From Sphingomonadales bacterium (GTDB lineage Bacteria > Bacteroidota > Bacteroidia > Chitinophagales > Chitinophagaceae), in contig VHAT01000012.1 in assembly GCA_016872195.1 (NCBI GenBank), forward strand, positions 1 to 62,624: a stretch of DNA of 62,624 nucleotides, read 5' to 3'. Shown one piece after another: positions 45,051-55,624 of this stretch. A model generated the notes under the pieces. The model did not search any database. It saw only the letters and a list, made by a program, of their open reading frames with translations, and had not been told where the DNA came from. A program made the translations under genes and the position numbers. How positions within the stretch are numbered: the stretch's first letter is position 1; every line of letters starts with the position of its first letter.

Positions 45051-45809
45051 TTATTTTCTGATCAAGTGTACCGAATCGGCTTGCTGCAAACAGGTTACGG
45101 TCAATTCATTGATACAGACGTGCTCTGGCAGGGTAGCCGCATAATAGATCACATTGGCTACGTCTTCGGCTTGGAGTGCTTTTATTCCCTCATATACTTT
45201 TGCGGCTGTTTCGGCATCTCCTTTAAATCGTACCAGCGAAAATTCCGTTTCGGCGGCACCCGGATTGATCGTGGTGACCTTGATACCATGACGAAGCATA
45301 TCGATTCGCATACCTTGGCTAAGGGCATCAACGGCAAACTTGGTCGCGCAATAGGTATTTCCCTTCTCGTACACTACTTTGGCTGCAGTCGACCCAATAT
45401 TGATGATATGCCCTTTTTTTCGGGCAGCCATTTTTTTGGATACCGCATGGGCTACGTATAAAAACCCCTTGATGTTCGTATCGATCATCTGGTTCCAATC
45501 GTCGAGACTGGCTTCTTCGAAATAATCTCGTCCTGCAGCGAGTCCGGCATTATTGACCAGAATGTCAATGGCCTGAAATTCGACGGGTAATTGGTTGATG
45601 GCTTCGATAACTTGTTGTTGGTCGCGTACATCAAATGCGGCCGTACACACTCGAATGCCATACTGTGCTTGAAGCGCGGTAGCTGTTTGGCGAAGGCGAT
45701 CCTCTCTTCTACCATTGAGAATGAGGTCGTATCCTTTTGAGGCAAATAAATTGGCACAGGCTAAGCCGAAGCCAGCGGTAGCGCCCGTGATCAGAACAAT
45801 AGAAGACAT
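45051..45809 (-). CDS. Short-chain dehydrogenase/reductase
   Basis: A 252-residue NAD(P)-dependent oxidoreductase of the classical SDR family. The cofactor motif TGATAGFG (about residues 8-15), NNAG, the catalytic Ser in NIGSTAA and the YCATK Tyr-Lys pair are present. The Arg-rich NGRREDRL after the second strand favours NADPH. The substrate is unknown; relatives include YdfG-type serine/3-hydroxy-acid dehydrogenases. The start MSSIVLITG was chosen three codons inside the longest reading frame, 18 bp after a TATCTTG box. Confidence 0.9.
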   Translation of the reverse strand: MSSIVLITGATAGFGLACANLFASKGYDLILNGRREDRLRQTATALQAQYGIRVCTAAFDVRDQQQVIEAINQLPVEFQAIDILVNNAGLAAGRDYFEEASLDDWNQMIDTNIKGFLYVAHAVSKKMAARKKGHIINIGSTAAKVVYEKGNTYCATKFAVDALSQGMRIDMLRHGIKVTTINPGAAETEFSLVRFKGDAETAAKVYEGIKALQAEDVANVIYYAATLPEHVCINELTVTCLQQADSVHLIRK

Positions 45810-45827
45810 AAACTCCAATTAGGGAGG

Positions 45828-45834
45828 CAAGATA
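45828..45834 (-). promoter_or_regulatory. Candidate -7 box TATCTTG of the SDR gene
   Basis: TATCTTG on the minus strand, 18 bp before the SDR ATG, in the 30-bp gap before the upstream T9SS substrate gene. Confidence 0.35.
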
Positions 45835-45864
45835 AGTTGTTTTACTGAGCGAATGGAATGGGGG

Positions 45865-48489
45865 TTATCGGATCAGGGTCAAGGTGCCCTTTGCAAAATA
45901 GGGTTGGTCTATGTAGTCGACGGCACTGACCGTCCACACAAAAACATGGGTGCCTTGCAATTGACCGTTGATACGGCCATCCCAACCTTGTCCTTCTTGT
46001 TGTGTCTCGTAGACCAATTGCCCCCAACGGTTGAAAATCCTGAAATAGTTCAGCTTTTTTATGCCGGCTAAAACGGGTTTAATGATATCGTTCAATCCAT
46101 CTCCATTGGGAGTAAATCCGGTTGGAACAAATACGGAAGGGGCCGTTTGAAAGACGCGGACCGTTAGATAAGCAGTATCAGGGCAGCGTATTGAATCGCT
46201 GGCGATCATTCTATAACGGATGGAGGAGAATGGCGTTCTGTACAGCGCTATCGGATTGGAAATGGTAGTAGAAGATAGACCGGTAGCCGGACTCCAATCG
46301 TAATAGACACCGCCCGTGGCATTTAACTGCAAGGGTTGACCCACGACAACAGTAGTATCTCTACCGGCATTGGCGATCACCTCGGGTCTAACGGTAACCA
46401 CAACGGTGTCAATGCCTGGTTTCGGACAACCTCTGTTGTCGAACACAGAGAATATATAGCGTTGTGTGGTGGGCGGTCTGGCAATGGGAGTCAGGCTAAG
46501 CGGATTACTTAGGTAGGTAGTGGGTTGCCAAAAAAAGCTTCGACCATTACTGCTCGCTCTGATAAAAGCCGGCGTATTGAAGCAAATGAGGGTATCGGCA
46601 GAGAGTCTGGCTATGGGATAGGGGATTGGGGTTACCGTAATTTGCTTGGTGCTGCTACAACTTCCTATGGTTCCTGTTACTTGGTACGTAGTGAGCGTAT
46701 TGGTCACCGCCAATGGCGACATTGTAGTCGGATCGTTGAGCGAACTACCCGGTGTCCAGCTATGTTGCAAGGCATTTGAATTAATGCGAAGTTGTATAGT
46801 GTCGCCCTGACAAATCGTAGTGTCACCCATGGGAATGATCAAAACGCCCGGGGTTACTCTCACTAGCACGGAGTCTTTATTTATACAGCCATTGTTATTG
46901 AGGTTTACATAATACCAAGTGGTAGTCATGGGTGCTACGCGAGGACTGGAGGTATTTGGATTTACCATGTTGACCAGCGGGGTCCAACTGAAGTTTCCGG
47001 ATCCGGCCGCTTGTAGCGATAAAGAATCGTATTGACAAATAAGGGTATCGTTAAAGGCCAGATTGATCAGGGGCTTATCTAGCACATTCAACACTTTGGT
47101 GATGGTATCGGTACAGCCTTTAGAGGTGCTGACAATTAGCGAAACATTCACGTTACCGGGCGCGCTATAGGTCCAAGCGGGATTCCGTATACGAGATGTA
47201 TCTGCGAGGGTGGCATTATCCCCAAAATTCCATTGCCAATTGTCTACTACGCCGTAGTTGGCACTGGTGGTATCGGTAAATTGAAAGGGGTTCAGCACGC
47301 AGACCCCACTAATAGTGAATCCCGGAAAAAATCCGGGCCATACCCTGACAACCGTGGTGGTACTGTCTGAACAAACCCCTAGTAAGGTAACGCGCAGTTT
47401 TACCGTATAGTCACCAGGGGCGGAGAAGATATGGTTGGTGACAGCTTGCGTAGAGGTATTGTTATTGCCACTAGCCGGATCTCCAAAAGTCCATAGATAT
47501 TCTGCATTGGGTGGATTGCCTGCCGCATCGTTACTAAAACTAACGTCGAGACTTTCACAAAAAGCCGGTCGGGGGTTCAATTGTGCACGCAAGGGATTGC
47601 AATCGTTCACAGAGATATGAAGTTCTTTTCGCGTCGTATTGATAAGAACTCTATTTCTGTATTCATTGACACAAACGCAGATCACATATTGACCCATCAT
47701 ATCGGGAGCGATACCGCTGATCATACCCGTCGTAGCATTGATGGTCACCGCACTGCCCAAGGGTTGCGTACCTGTATAAGGGGCGGCATAGGGCACTCCC
47801 GTGTACGGAGGATTGGCAGCAGGGTTCGGGCTTGGGGCTTGTGCATCGCCTCCCTGGTAAGCGCCGCAGAACTGATAGCTCAATGAATCCCCATCGGTAT
47901 CGGTGGCGGCAAAAGAAGTTTGAAAATAACTTCCCCTGCATACCACGGCGGTATCATTGACCAGAAACTGCGGACTGCTGTTGATCTGTGCATTTTGTCC
48001 CGTAGCGCTGCCGGGAATGCGAATCGTAAAAGTATTACCAACAGCAGAACTATTGGTCAGGTTATTAATGCCGGCAATACGACAACAGCGCTGATAGGCC
48101 ACCGTGTAGCCTTCGGGAATAGCAGGCAGTTCAATGGTCGGCAGGTCATATACCACAATAAGATAATAACATCCCACTTCGTTACCGGTAATACAGGGCT
48201 CATCGTAGACCTTGCTCAGAGTATATTGTGTGGTAATCGGAACGCTAACGTTAGATACTTGTTGATTGGACGCACCATTGAAAATGGTAAAGTTGATAGG
48301 GTTGGAAAGCTGGCCACTGTTTGGGTTGCAGATCATATACACCGTAAGTGTAATACGATAGCGCAGATTGGTACCCGATCCCGGCCCCAGGTACTGGTAG
48401 GTAAAAAATCCTCCCTTGATGTGAGCAGCTGATACGCTGCCTCCCATCGATAAGAGTAATAGCAGGGCGAACAATAATTTTTTCATCAC
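45865..48489 (-). CDS. Secreted type IX substrate with PKD repeats and gliding-type C-terminal domain
   Basis: An 874-residue exported protein: signal peptide MMKKLLFALLLLLSMGGSVSA, a beta-rich N-terminal region, a series of PKD-like domains (about residues 315-560; EYLWTFGDPASG, NWQWNFGDNA) and a C-terminal type-B sorting domain (about 780-874) with PTGFTPNGDGLNDIIKP, FRIFNRWGQLVYET and WDGRINGQLQ. That domain directs export through SprA. It is probably an adhesin or surface structural protein; the ligand is unknown. The second such protein in the window is at 52451-54481. Confidence 0.9.
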   Translation of the reverse strand: MMKKLLFALLLLLSMGGSVSAAHIKGGFFTYQYLGPGSGTNLRYRITLTVYMICNPNSGQLSNPINFTIFNGASNQQVSNVSVPITTQYTLSKVYDEPCITGNEVGCYYLIVVYDLPTIELPAIPEGYTVAYQRCCRIAGINNLTNSSAVGNTFTIRIPGSATGQNAQINSSPQFLVNDTAVVCRGSYFQTSFAATDTDGDSLSYQFCGAYQGGDAQAPSPNPAANPPYTGVPYAAPYTGTQPLGSAVTINATTGMISGIAPDMMGQYVICVCVNEYRNRVLINTTRKELHISVNDCNPLRAQLNPRPAFCESLDVSFSNDAAGNPPNAEYLWTFGDPASGNNNTSTQAVTNHIFSAPGDYTVKLRVTLLGVCSDSTTTVVRVWPGFFPGFTISGVCVLNPFQFTDTTSANYGVVDNWQWNFGDNATLADTSRIRNPAWTYSAPGNVNVSLIVSTSKGCTDTITKVLNVLDKPLINLAFNDTLICQYDSLSLQAAGSGNFSWTPLVNMVNPNTSSPRVAPMTTTWYYVNLNNNGCINKDSVLVRVTPGVLIIPMGDTTICQGDTIQLRINSNALQHSWTPGSSLNDPTTMSPLAVTNTLTTYQVTGTIGSCSSTKQITVTPIPYPIARLSADTLICFNTPAFIRASSNGRSFFWQPTTYLSNPLSLTPIARPPTTQRYIFSVFDNRGCPKPGIDTVVVTVRPEVIANAGRDTTVVVGQPLQLNATGGVYYDWSPATGLSSTTISNPIALYRTPFSSIRYRMIASDSIRCPDTAYLTVRVFQTAPSVFVPTGFTPNGDGLNDIIKPVLAGIKKLNYFRIFNRWGQLVYETQQEGQGWDGRINGQLQGTHVFVWTVSAVDYIDQPYFAKGTLTLIR

Positions 48490-48494
48490 TTACC

Positions 48495-49298
48495 TCATCC
48501 AAAAACCCTGGTCAGGTACATGGCCAGGATCTGATTCGTTTTTTCGGGTTCTTCGATCATACCCATATGACCGGAACGCTCCATTGTATAAATGTAACTC
48601 TTTTTTGTGCGTGTCGTTTGTCGAAGCAGGTCTTCCTTAGGGAGCAGCGTATCGAAATGTCCTAACACAAACAAAACAGGGTGATCGAATTTTTCCAACA
48701 CCTTACACCGATCGGGCCGGTTCATCATGGCATTATAATAGCTAACGACAGAGGAGGCCAAAAAGTTGTGCGCTTCTTTTAATTGTTTTTTGATCAGCCG
48801 GGGGTGCTCCTGGATAGTGTGTGGAGCAAAGAGACCGGGTATGGCCAGGTCCATAAAAGCAGGTACCCCATGGGTTCGGATAAAATCGATAGCTTTTTTT
48901 CGGGTCTCCACCTTTGCAGGCAGATCTGCTTGCGCCGTAGAATGAAAAAGCCCAAGTCCTTTTAGTCTGTTGGGGTATCGTTCGGCATAGGCTAGGGTGA
49001 TATAGCCTCCCATGCTATGGCCGATCAAACAGTGAGGGGCGAGACTGTGTTGTGCTGATAGCAAGGCCATACAGTCGGCGATCCCTTCTATGCTCATATC
49101 GTTTATTGCTTCGGACGCTCCCGAGCCCGGCAGATCAGGTACTAAAATAGTGTAGTCCGTCCCCAATGTCTGCAGGGCTTGATCCCATACCGAACCGGTC
49201 TCTCCAAATCCATGTAGTAGTAGAACTAGAGGGCCCTTACCCTTGATGCGGTAATAGATCCTTTTTTCTTGATACAAAAAGTAATGCTCCAGTTTCAA
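48495..49298 (-). CDS. Alpha/beta hydrolase
   Basis: A 267-residue alpha/beta-hydrolase-fold enzyme. The oxyanion motif LLLHGFGETGSVWD, the nucleophile Ser in LIGHSMGGYITLAY and the late His in RSGHMGMIEEPE make a complete triad; the Asp is probably in LGHFDTLLP. It most resembles small esterases and C-C bond hydrolases. The reaction is not predictable. It lies between lnt and a type IX substrate on one strand, gaps 5-6 bp, suggesting cotranscription. Confidence 0.85.
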   Translation of the reverse strand: MKLEHYFLYQEKRIYYRIKGKGPLVLLLHGFGETGSVWDQALQTLGTDYTILVPDLPGSGASEAINDMSIEGIADCMALLSAQHSLAPHCLIGHSMGGYITLAYAERYPNRLKGLGLFHSTAQADLPAKVETRKKAIDFIRTHGVPAFMDLAIPGLFAPHTIQEHPRLIKKQLKEAHNFLASSVVSYYNAMMNRPDRCKVLEKFDHPVLFVLGHFDTLLPKEDLLRQTTRTKKSYIYTMERSGHMGMIEEPEKTNQILAMYLTRVFG

Positions 49299-49304
49299 AA
49301 CCGA

Positions 49305-50882
49305 TCAGGATTTTTTAGACCGTCTCCACATTAGCGAAACAAAGACTCCCCCTAGCAAGAGCACCAGAAAAGAAAACCAATCACCCCATTGTGCATAGAT
49401 CGTTGGTGATGGGGGTAAGACCGGGAGGGTTTGACGAAGAGTGGCCTCTTGGTCATAGCCCTTTGGTTCGATCAGGGCCCCGGTGGGATCAATAAAAGCG
49501 CTAATACCCGTGTTGGCACTCCGCGCCACCCAGGTCCTGTTTTCAATGGCCCGCAGGCGGGCATAATGTAGGTGCTGGCGATGACCTGGCGTATTTTTCC
49601 ACCATCCGTCGTTGGTAATGACGACGATCAAATTGGCACCATTCTTACTATAGCGGCGCATAAAATTGCCATAGATGCTTTCGTAGCAGATAGCCGGCGC
49701 GATCGTAAATGCACTTTTTGTTCGCAACACAGTACGATGGTCTTGTTTGGCATATCCCGCCGTTACGCCTCCAAACTTTTCGAACCAACTGTCCATAAAT
49801 CGTAAAAACCAGGGTAAGGTCTCTACACCAGGAACCAACATTGATTTATGATAAAAAATTTCAGGTTGCCCCGCTGATAGAACAACCCCTGCGTTGTAGG
49901 CCTCGAACTCTTGGCCGATCGCACTGCTGGGTCGACTAAATCGAGTGGGTCTTTCTACCCAGCGGTAGCTCTCAATACCTGTAAATAAAGTAAGCTGCGG
50001 ATACGCTTTCAATAATTGCCATACCGGTTCGAGCTGGCCCTGCTCTTGTAAATTATTCTCATTAAACCCGAAAGGGCTGTAGAGCGCCGTTTCGGGCCAA
50101 ACCAATAGGCGGGTAGAATCGGTAAGAGACTCTTTGCTTAGTCGTATTAGTTTTTCAATTTGCGTATCCGTAGTGCCATTGGCAATCTTTTGATATGGAT
50201 CGACATTGGGTTGCACGATTACGACTTCGAGCTTTTCACTTGGTGTGGCAAGACGGGGGTATAATCGTTGGGTAGAAAGTAAGATGGGAGCGAATAGGAG
50301 AACCAGTGCAAGGGCGACCCACCTATAGTTTTGAAGTGTCCACTTAAATTGGTTGCGTAGCAAAAAATGAAACAATAACAGGGTAACGACCCAGATCCAA
50401 CTTGTTCCCCCGGCGGTGCCGGTAAACGAATACCAATACACCCAGTCCGGATGCATCGCAAAGACGTTGCCCAATGTAAGCCAGGGCCAGCTAAGTCCCC
50501 AATCTTGCAGATGCAAGTATTCGAATCCCATCCAAGCCATGATCAATAGTACATAGCGTCCGCTACGCGAAATCTTGTTCTTAAATAGCCAATAGATGAT
50601 CCAGGGAATGGTCATGAGCAAACTATTAGCTAGCCAGGCCAATACCGCACCCGTTGCGGTGGCATTCCAGATCCACCAGGTTGTTCCCACATTCCATACC
50701 AAGAGTCCTAAGTAAGTACTGATAAAAAAACGACGGGTACTAATGGCCATCTCTGCCATAACAAGCAGTGGAATAAAGCCAATAAATATGAGCGGAGTAA
50801 GGGGCGATACGGGCCAGGCAGCCCAAAGAAGACCACCACTAAGTAGCCCTAGCAGGATCGGATAGTAGGGTGATGTTTTCAA
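49305..50882 (-). CDS. lnt: Apolipoprotein N-acyltransferase
   Basis: Lnt adds the third acyl chain to the N-terminal Cys of lipoproteins in the inner membrane. The 525-residue protein has about six to seven membrane helices in the first 200 residues, followed by a nitrilase domain. The catalytic Glu is in VWPETALYSPF, Lys in YHKSMLVPGVE and Cys in ICYESIYG. A final membrane helix ends at residue 520. It lies 13 bp after guaB on the same strand. The many lipoproteins in this window are its expected substrates. Confidence 0.94.
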   Translation of the reverse strand: MKTSPYYPILLGLLSGGLLWAAWPVSPLTPLIFIGFIPLLVMAEMAISTRRFFISTYLGLLVWNVGTTWWIWNATATGAVLAWLANSLLMTIPWIIYWLFKNKISRSGRYVLLIMAWMGFEYLHLQDWGLSWPWLTLGNVFAMHPDWVYWYSFTGTAGGTSWIWVVTLLLFHFLLRNQFKWTLQNYRWVALALVLLFAPILLSTQRLYPRLATPSEKLEVVIVQPNVDPYQKIANGTTDTQIEKLIRLSKESLTDSTRLLVWPETALYSPFGFNENNLQEQGQLEPVWQLLKAYPQLTLFTGIESYRWVERPTRFSRPSSAIGQEFEAYNAGVVLSAGQPEIFYHKSMLVPGVETLPWFLRFMDSWFEKFGGVTAGYAKQDHRTVLRTKSAFTIAPAICYESIYGNFMRRYSKNGANLIVVITNDGWWKNTPGHRQHLHYARLRAIENRTWVARSANTGISAFIDPTGALIEPKGYDQEATLRQTLPVLPPSPTIYAQWGDWFSFLVLLLGGVFVSLMWRRSKKS

Positions 50883-50895
50883 TGCAGACTAGATC

Positions 50896-52386
50896 TTATT
50901 TGCGGCTATAGTTTGGCGCCTCTTTCGTAATGTCGATATCGTGCGCATGACTTTCGCTCATACCGGCATTGGTGATCTTTACAAAGGTCGCTTTTTGTAA
51001 ATCGGCGATCGTGCGTGCCCCGCAGTAGCCCATGCCGGAACGCAAGCCTCCGGTATATTGATAAACGACCTCTTTCAATAGTCCTTTATAAGCGACTCGT
51101 CCTTCGATCCCCTCGGGGACATATTTTTTTACATCTTGCTCTCCATCTTGAAAATACCGGTCGCTGCTGCCCGTGGCCATAGCGCCCAGGGAGCCCATTC
51201 CTCTGTAGGTTTTGAATTTTCGACCCTCGTAAATAATGGTTTCACCGGGGCTTTCTTCGGTGCCGGCAAATACACTACCCATCATAACGCAGTTTGCTCC
51301 GGCAGCCAGCGCCTTGACCATATCGCCGGTGTAGCGAATACCTCCATCGGCAATTACAGGAATATTGCTCTTGCGAAGGGCTTGCGCCGCTTCCATTACG
51401 GCCGTTAGTTGTGGCACGCCCGTTCCGGCTACGATGCGGGTGGTACAGATCGAACCCGGACCAATACCTACTTTGATTGCATCGGCTCCTGCTGCAGCCA
51501 GTGCTTTTGCTCCGGCAGCGGTGCCGACATTGCCGGCAATTATATTAAGCTTTTTGAAATTCTTTTTTACTTGCTTAACAGCATCGATCACTCCTTTGCT
51601 ATGACCATGAGCACTGTCCATGGCGATGATATCGACTCCGACGGCGGTTAGGGCCGCCACTCTGTCGAGCAGATCGCGGGTAATGCCAACACCGGCTCCA
51701 ACTAGCAATCGGCCAAAGGAATCTTTTACGGCATTGGGATTGCTTTTCAGTTTTAAGATATCACTGTACGTAAAAAGACCGGTCAGTCGTCCTTGTTTAT
51801 CGATAATGGGAAGTTTCTCTACTTTAGTTTTCTTAAAGAGTTGTTCTGCTTTTTTCAAGTCGGTTCCTTCAGGCGCCGTGTACAGATCTTTGCTGGTCAT
51901 GATCTCGCTGACCTTTCTGGAAAGGTCATGCTCGAAACGAAGGTCTCGATTGGTCAAAATGCCAACGAGTTTTCGTTTGGTATCTACGATGGGGATTCCC
52001 CCGATCTTGTTCTCTTGCATCAAACGTAATGCATCTCCGATCGTGGCCGAGGCCAACAAGGTAACCGGGTCGATGATCATGCCGCTCTCGCTACGCTTTA
52101 CTTTTCTTACCTGATCGGCTTGTTTTTCGATGGACATATTCTTATGAAGAATACCGAGACCGCCCTCTCGGGCCAGGGCAATGGCCAGGGACGCTTCCGT
52201 TACCGTATCCATCGCTGCCGATAGCAGGGGAATGTTCAAGGTAATATCCTTGGTTAATTTACTGCGTGTTGACACTTCACGGGGCAGCACTTCGCTGTAT
52301 CCGGGCATCAACAAAACATCGTCGAAGGTGAGTCCTTCGCCGAAGAAACGATCCATAAAAGCAGGGGAGAATTTTTTTGTCGCCAT
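50896..52386 (-). CDS. guaB: IMP dehydrogenase
   Basis: GuaB oxidises IMP to XMP, the committed step to guanine nucleotides. The 496-residue protein has the barrel interrupted by two CBS domains (about residues 100-215), the substrate-binding loop [13 protein letters not shown] with catalytic Cys, [13 protein letters not shown] and [10 protein letters not shown]. The start [10 protein letters not shown] at 52386 was chosen because a TATCTTTG box ends 3 bp before it, making an upstream start impossible and implying a leaderless message. guaA is at 5331-6866. Confidence 0.97.
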   Translation of the reverse strand: MATKKFSPAFMDRFFGEGLTFDDVLLMPGYSEVLPREVSTRSKLTKDITLNIPLLSAAMDTVTEASLAIALAREGGLGILHKNMSIEKQADQVRKVKRSESGMIIDPVTLLASATIGDALRLMQENKIGGIPIVDTKRKLVGILTNRDLRFEHDLSRKVSEIMTSKDLYTAPEGTDLKKAEQLFKKTKVEKLPIIDKQGRLTGLFTYSDILKLKSNPNAVKDSFGRLLVGAGVGITRDLLDRVAALTAVGVDIIAMDSAHGHSKGVIDAVKQVKKNFKKLNIIAGNVGTAAGAKALAAAGADAIKVGIGPGSICTTRIVAGTGVPQLTAVMEAAQALRKSNIPVIADGGIRYTGDMVKALAAGANCVMMGSVFAGTEESPGETIIYEGRKFKTYRGMGSLGAMATGSSDRYFQDGEQDVKKYVPEGIEGRVAYKGLLKEVVYQYTGGLRSGMGYCGARTIADLQKATFVKITNAGMSESHAHDIDITKEAPNYSRK

Positions 52387-52389
52387 GTG

Positions 52390-52420
52390 CAAAGATAGGC
52401 CAGGCGCGGGTTTTAGCAAA
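52390..52420 (-). promoter_or_regulatory. Leaderless-type promoter of guaB
   Basis: On the minus strand: TTTG (52417-52420), 19-bp spacer, TATCTTTG (52390-52397), then CAC and the ATG. Both elements match the consensus exactly and the box ends 3 bp before the start codon. Confidence 0.75.
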
Positions 52421-52450
52421 ATTCCTAACACAAAGCCCTGTTGATGAGGA

Positions 52451-54481
52451 CTATCGGATCAGCATCACCGTCCCTTTTTTGAAGATGACTTGCCCGGAAT
52501 CGCGATGCGTGTAGCTGAGCTTCCAAACATAGATGCCGGCGGGTTGAAGTTGTCCTTTGAGCTTTCCATCCCAGCGATCCATCCAATTTTTGGATTGGAA
52601 AACAACCTGCCCCCAGCGATTGTATACACTAAATATATAATTATCAGCCTTCAGGGCATTGTGGGGGTTGAACCAATCATTAAGACCGTCATTATTAGGA
52701 GTAAAAGCGTTCGGGACTTCGATCAAACAGTGGTTGAGGACCTTTACCCATTTTTCCGTACTGTCACTACACCCTAATTGGGTATTCGTAGCCCGCAGTC
52801 GGATTCTGTACAGGCGCTCACTATTGGTAAACGGAAACTGAAAGGGCGGTGGATCCTTTTGTGTCGAAGAGGCCAGGGCATCGAATTGCCAACGCCATTG
52901 GTCAGCCTGACCAAGCGAGGAGTTGACGAACTTTAATTTGTCCTCGGGGCAGATGATCGAATCACTGAGAGAAAAGATCGCCTTGACCTGGTTGTTCAAG
53001 ACCAGTTGCTGTGAGGCAGAGTCGGTACAGATCCCATTACTGACCTTTAGCGAAATAGTGTTCGAACTGTTGGCAGGAAAATTAAGTTGGTGAGTTGGGG
53101 TGTTGACCCGGATGGTATTATTGAAAATCCAATTATAGCTGTTTACTCCACCTGCTCCGTTGTGAGAAAACAGGTAGGAATTTTGCTGGCAGCCTAAGGT
53201 GGCAGAAAAATCAAAGCGAGCCGATACGGTATCCGCCACGGAAAAGTTCATATTCTGAGAGGGTAAGGGTTGGCCGCACTCATCTTGGATGATTACGGTG
53301 TCGGTGCCGGCGCGTAGTCGAAGCTGGTAGGTTCCGCCGATCTTGACAGGGGCCGAAAATTTTACTGTTACAAAATCTGTTTTTCCATTGATGCAATTTC
53401 CATTGGCAGAAGTAACCGTAACCGCGCTGGGGCCATTTACCGTAAAGTCGATGCCCCGTGGATCGATCGTAGAACAAAGGATGCGTTTGGGGAAATAAAG
53501 CTTTACGGAATCGGGCGCGCAAGCCGTTCTTCCTATGGAATCGGCAAAGATGGGTTGTGGAATAAAATAAGTGAAGGGAACTTTATCTCCTTGCGGGATG
53601 GCACGGGCGCAATCATCAAGCAACGTGTTGTTGTCTGTCCCGTTATTGATGACGAGCTCGTAATTTCCGTTGGTCAGCGGGGCCGCCAGCGTCAGGGTGA
53701 TCTCATCTATGTCAAATCCAAAACTGCAAGAGTCAGGTTGGGCAGCGATAACAGTCGTAACAGCGGGCACCAGGCTAAATTCGCTTCCACTAAGGGTAGT
53801 GCTATTGCAGCGAATATATTTATTCAGTTTCAGGGTGATCTTTCTGCCATCACAATCTGGCTTTGCGGTATTCAATTTCGGTAGCAGTGGATCCGTAATC
53901 ACTCCAGTGCCACCGCCGAAAGAAAGTCGGTAGCCAACCTGACTGGGAGAATAATTACTGACCAGTAAAATGTATTCATGGTCTACCTGTATGACAGGCA
54001 TGGCTGAAAAGCGCGGTTCGTTTCCATTGGGTTCCGAACAACATTGTATAAAGGTGGCGCCGGTGGCCGAAGCACCCGTTGGGCCGGGGTTTCCGGCCCA
54101 GTTGCCTGTTACGATAATATTTCTATTGGTAAAGATCTCGTTGGGGTTGAGCCCGGTAATGTCATAGAGTTGCCAATCATAGTCATCACCGGCCGAAATG
54201 GGCGTAATGGTAAATCCGAGGGTGCCAGATTGATAGCATTTAAAACGATAATAGAAAGGATTCACGTCACTATACTGACATTGATTCAGATTACAGCCTG
54301 GCACGAATAAGTTCGGCGCATTGGTACAACTGGGTACGTTATTCTGCGTAAAGACCGCTGTACCACAGACGGGAAAGGCCGTCGCAGGAGTTTGACCTAA
54401 TGTGGTGCAAGCTTGTGAGTAAGCGGCAAAAGGTGTCCAAAAAAACAGCGCAAACAGCCAGTACGGAAGCGATCGGATCAT
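52451..54481 (-). CDS. Secreted type IX substrate with PKD-like and gliding-type C-terminal domains
   Basis: A 676-residue exported protein (signal MIRSLPYWLFALFFWTPFAAYSQ). The N-terminal part is rich in Cys (CTTLGQTPATAFPVCGTAVF), followed by beta-sandwich-like repeats, PKD-like segments (FSHNGAGGVNSYNWIFNN; QWRWQFDALASS) and a type-B C-terminal sorting domain with VPNAFTPNNDGLNDWF, FSVYNRWGQVVFQSK and AGIYVWKLSY. It is probably exported by the SprA system and surface-attached. The role is unknown. Confidence 0.88.
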   Translation of the reverse strand: MIRSLPYWLFALFFWTPFAAYSQACTTLGQTPATAFPVCGTAVFTQNNVPSCTNAPNLFVPGCNLNQCQYSDVNPFYYRFKCYQSGTLGFTITPISAGDDYDWQLYDITGLNPNEIFTNRNIIVTGNWAGNPGPTGASATGATFIQCCSEPNGNEPRFSAMPVIQVDHEYILLVSNYSPSQVGYRLSFGGGTGVITDPLLPKLNTAKPDCDGRKITLKLNKYIRCNSTTLSGSEFSLVPAVTTVIAAQPDSCSFGFDIDEITLTLAAPLTNGNYELVINNGTDNNTLLDDCARAIPQGDKVPFTYFIPQPIFADSIGRTACAPDSVKLYFPKRILCSTIDPRGIDFTVNGPSAVTVTSANGNCINGKTDFVTVKFSAPVKIGGTYQLRLRAGTDTVIIQDECGQPLPSQNMNFSVADTVSARFDFSATLGCQQNSYLFSHNGAGGVNSYNWIFNNTIRVNTPTHQLNFPANSSNTISLKVSNGICTDSASQQLVLNNQVKAIFSLSDSIICPEDKLKFVNSSLGQADQWRWQFDALASSTQKDPPPFQFPFTNSERLYRIRLRATNTQLGCSDSTEKWVKVLNHCLIEVPNAFTPNNDGLNDWFNPHNALKADNYIFSVYNRWGQVVFQSKNWMDRWDGKLKGQLQPAGIYVWKLSYTHRDSGQVIFKKGTVMLIR

Positions 54482-54508
54482 GATGACGCTTTTGAATAAT
54501 CGAACCCT

Positions 54509-55624
54509 TTACAAGGATTGATAACGGTTACCGGGTAAAGATACAATCAGTCCTGCTAATTCTAAGTTAATTAGCGCGGTCGCGAGGTGTTTAATTTCTT
54601 CCTTTAATGAGATTTTCAACTGATCGGTGCTGATCGCTGTCTCTCTTTCCAATAAGGCGAGTACGTCTCGCTCAAAAGGAGAAAGTACTTTTACTAGTTC
54701 TTTATTTTTCGGCCTCTTTTTTACGTCCTCTTTATCGGGTGCAATTTTTTCCCAACCTAGCCATCTTGCTATATCCTCGCCTGACTCAGCCAGCAGGGCT
54801 ACTTGTTGTTTGATCAGTTGGTGGCAACCTTTACTCTTTGTATCGGAGACCCTGCCCGGCAAGGCAAACACATCACGCCCATAATCCGCCGCCAGTCTAG
54901 CGGTGATCAAACTGCCACCTTTGTTGCCGCTTTCGATCACAATGGTCGCATCACTCATGCCCGCTACGATTCTATTTCTTCTGGGAAAAAGATAACTATC
55001 GCTCTTGTGATCTGTCATGGATTCGGTCAGTAGACCGCCCTCGGCCTTTAGGAGTTGACGGGCCAAGGAGCGATTAAGAGCCGGGTATATGGCATCGAGA
55101 CCCAATGGAAGAACAGCAATGGTGGGTAGACCGTTTTGGAGCGCAGTTTGGTGGGCGACCGAATCGATACCCAATGCTAGACCACTGACGATGGTAACAT
55201 CGTACGGGGCCAGTTGTGCGATCAACTCCTCTGTTGCCTGCATGCCCTGCCGGGTACAATCTCTTGTTCCTACTACAGCGATGATCCGGTTGCTATTGAG
55301 AGAGGAACTTCCTTTATAATATAACAAGACCGGCGCATCATGGCAAGTGAGTAGTCGAGTGGGATAGCCATTGTCCGTGATGAACAAGGGATCAATATTA
55401 TTTTTTTCGATAAATCGAATTTCTTTTTCGACCCGCTCCCAATCTGCAAAATGAATCAACGACTCCGCTGCGGAAGCTGTAAGTACTTGCGCTTGCAGCA
55501 GGGTTGCTTTGTCGATCAGAAATAGCTCTTCAATGTCAAAGTGGGTCAGCAAGGATTTTGCCTGAACAGGGCCGAGCCCCCGCACCATGGTGAGGGCGAT
55601 CTGCGAACGGAGTACCGCTTTCAT
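54509..55624 (-). CDS. dprA: DNA-processing protein DprA
   Basis: DprA binds incoming single-stranded DNA during natural transformation and loads RecA. The 371-residue protein has an N-terminal helix-hairpin-helix-like region (VRGLGPVQAKSLLTHF), the Rossmann core with VGTRDCTRQGMQATEELIAQ, SGLALGIDSVAHQTAL, LFPRRNRIVAGMSDATIVIE and KGGSLITARLA, and a winged-helix C-terminus (about 300-371). Its start codon lies inside a nested inverted repeat at 55621-55652. It is cotranscribed with the PorE-like gene upstream (42 bp gap). Confidence 0.94.
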   Translation of the reverse strand: MKAVLRSQIALTMVRGLGPVQAKSLLTHFDIEELFLIDKATLLQAQVLTASAAESLIHFADWERVEKEIRFIEKNNIDPLFITDNGYPTRLLTCHDAPVLLYYKGSSSLNSNRIIAVVGTRDCTRQGMQATEELIAQLAPYDVTIVSGLALGIDSVAHQTALQNGLPTIAVLPLGLDAIYPALNRSLARQLLKAEGGLLTESMTDHKSDSYLFPRRNRIVAGMSDATIVIESGNKGGSLITARLAADYGRDVFALPGRVSDTKSKGCHQLIKQQVALLAESGEDIARWLGWEKIAPDKEDVKKRPKNKELVKVLSPFERDVLALLERETAISTDQLKISLKEEIKHLATALINLELAGLIVSLPGNRYQSL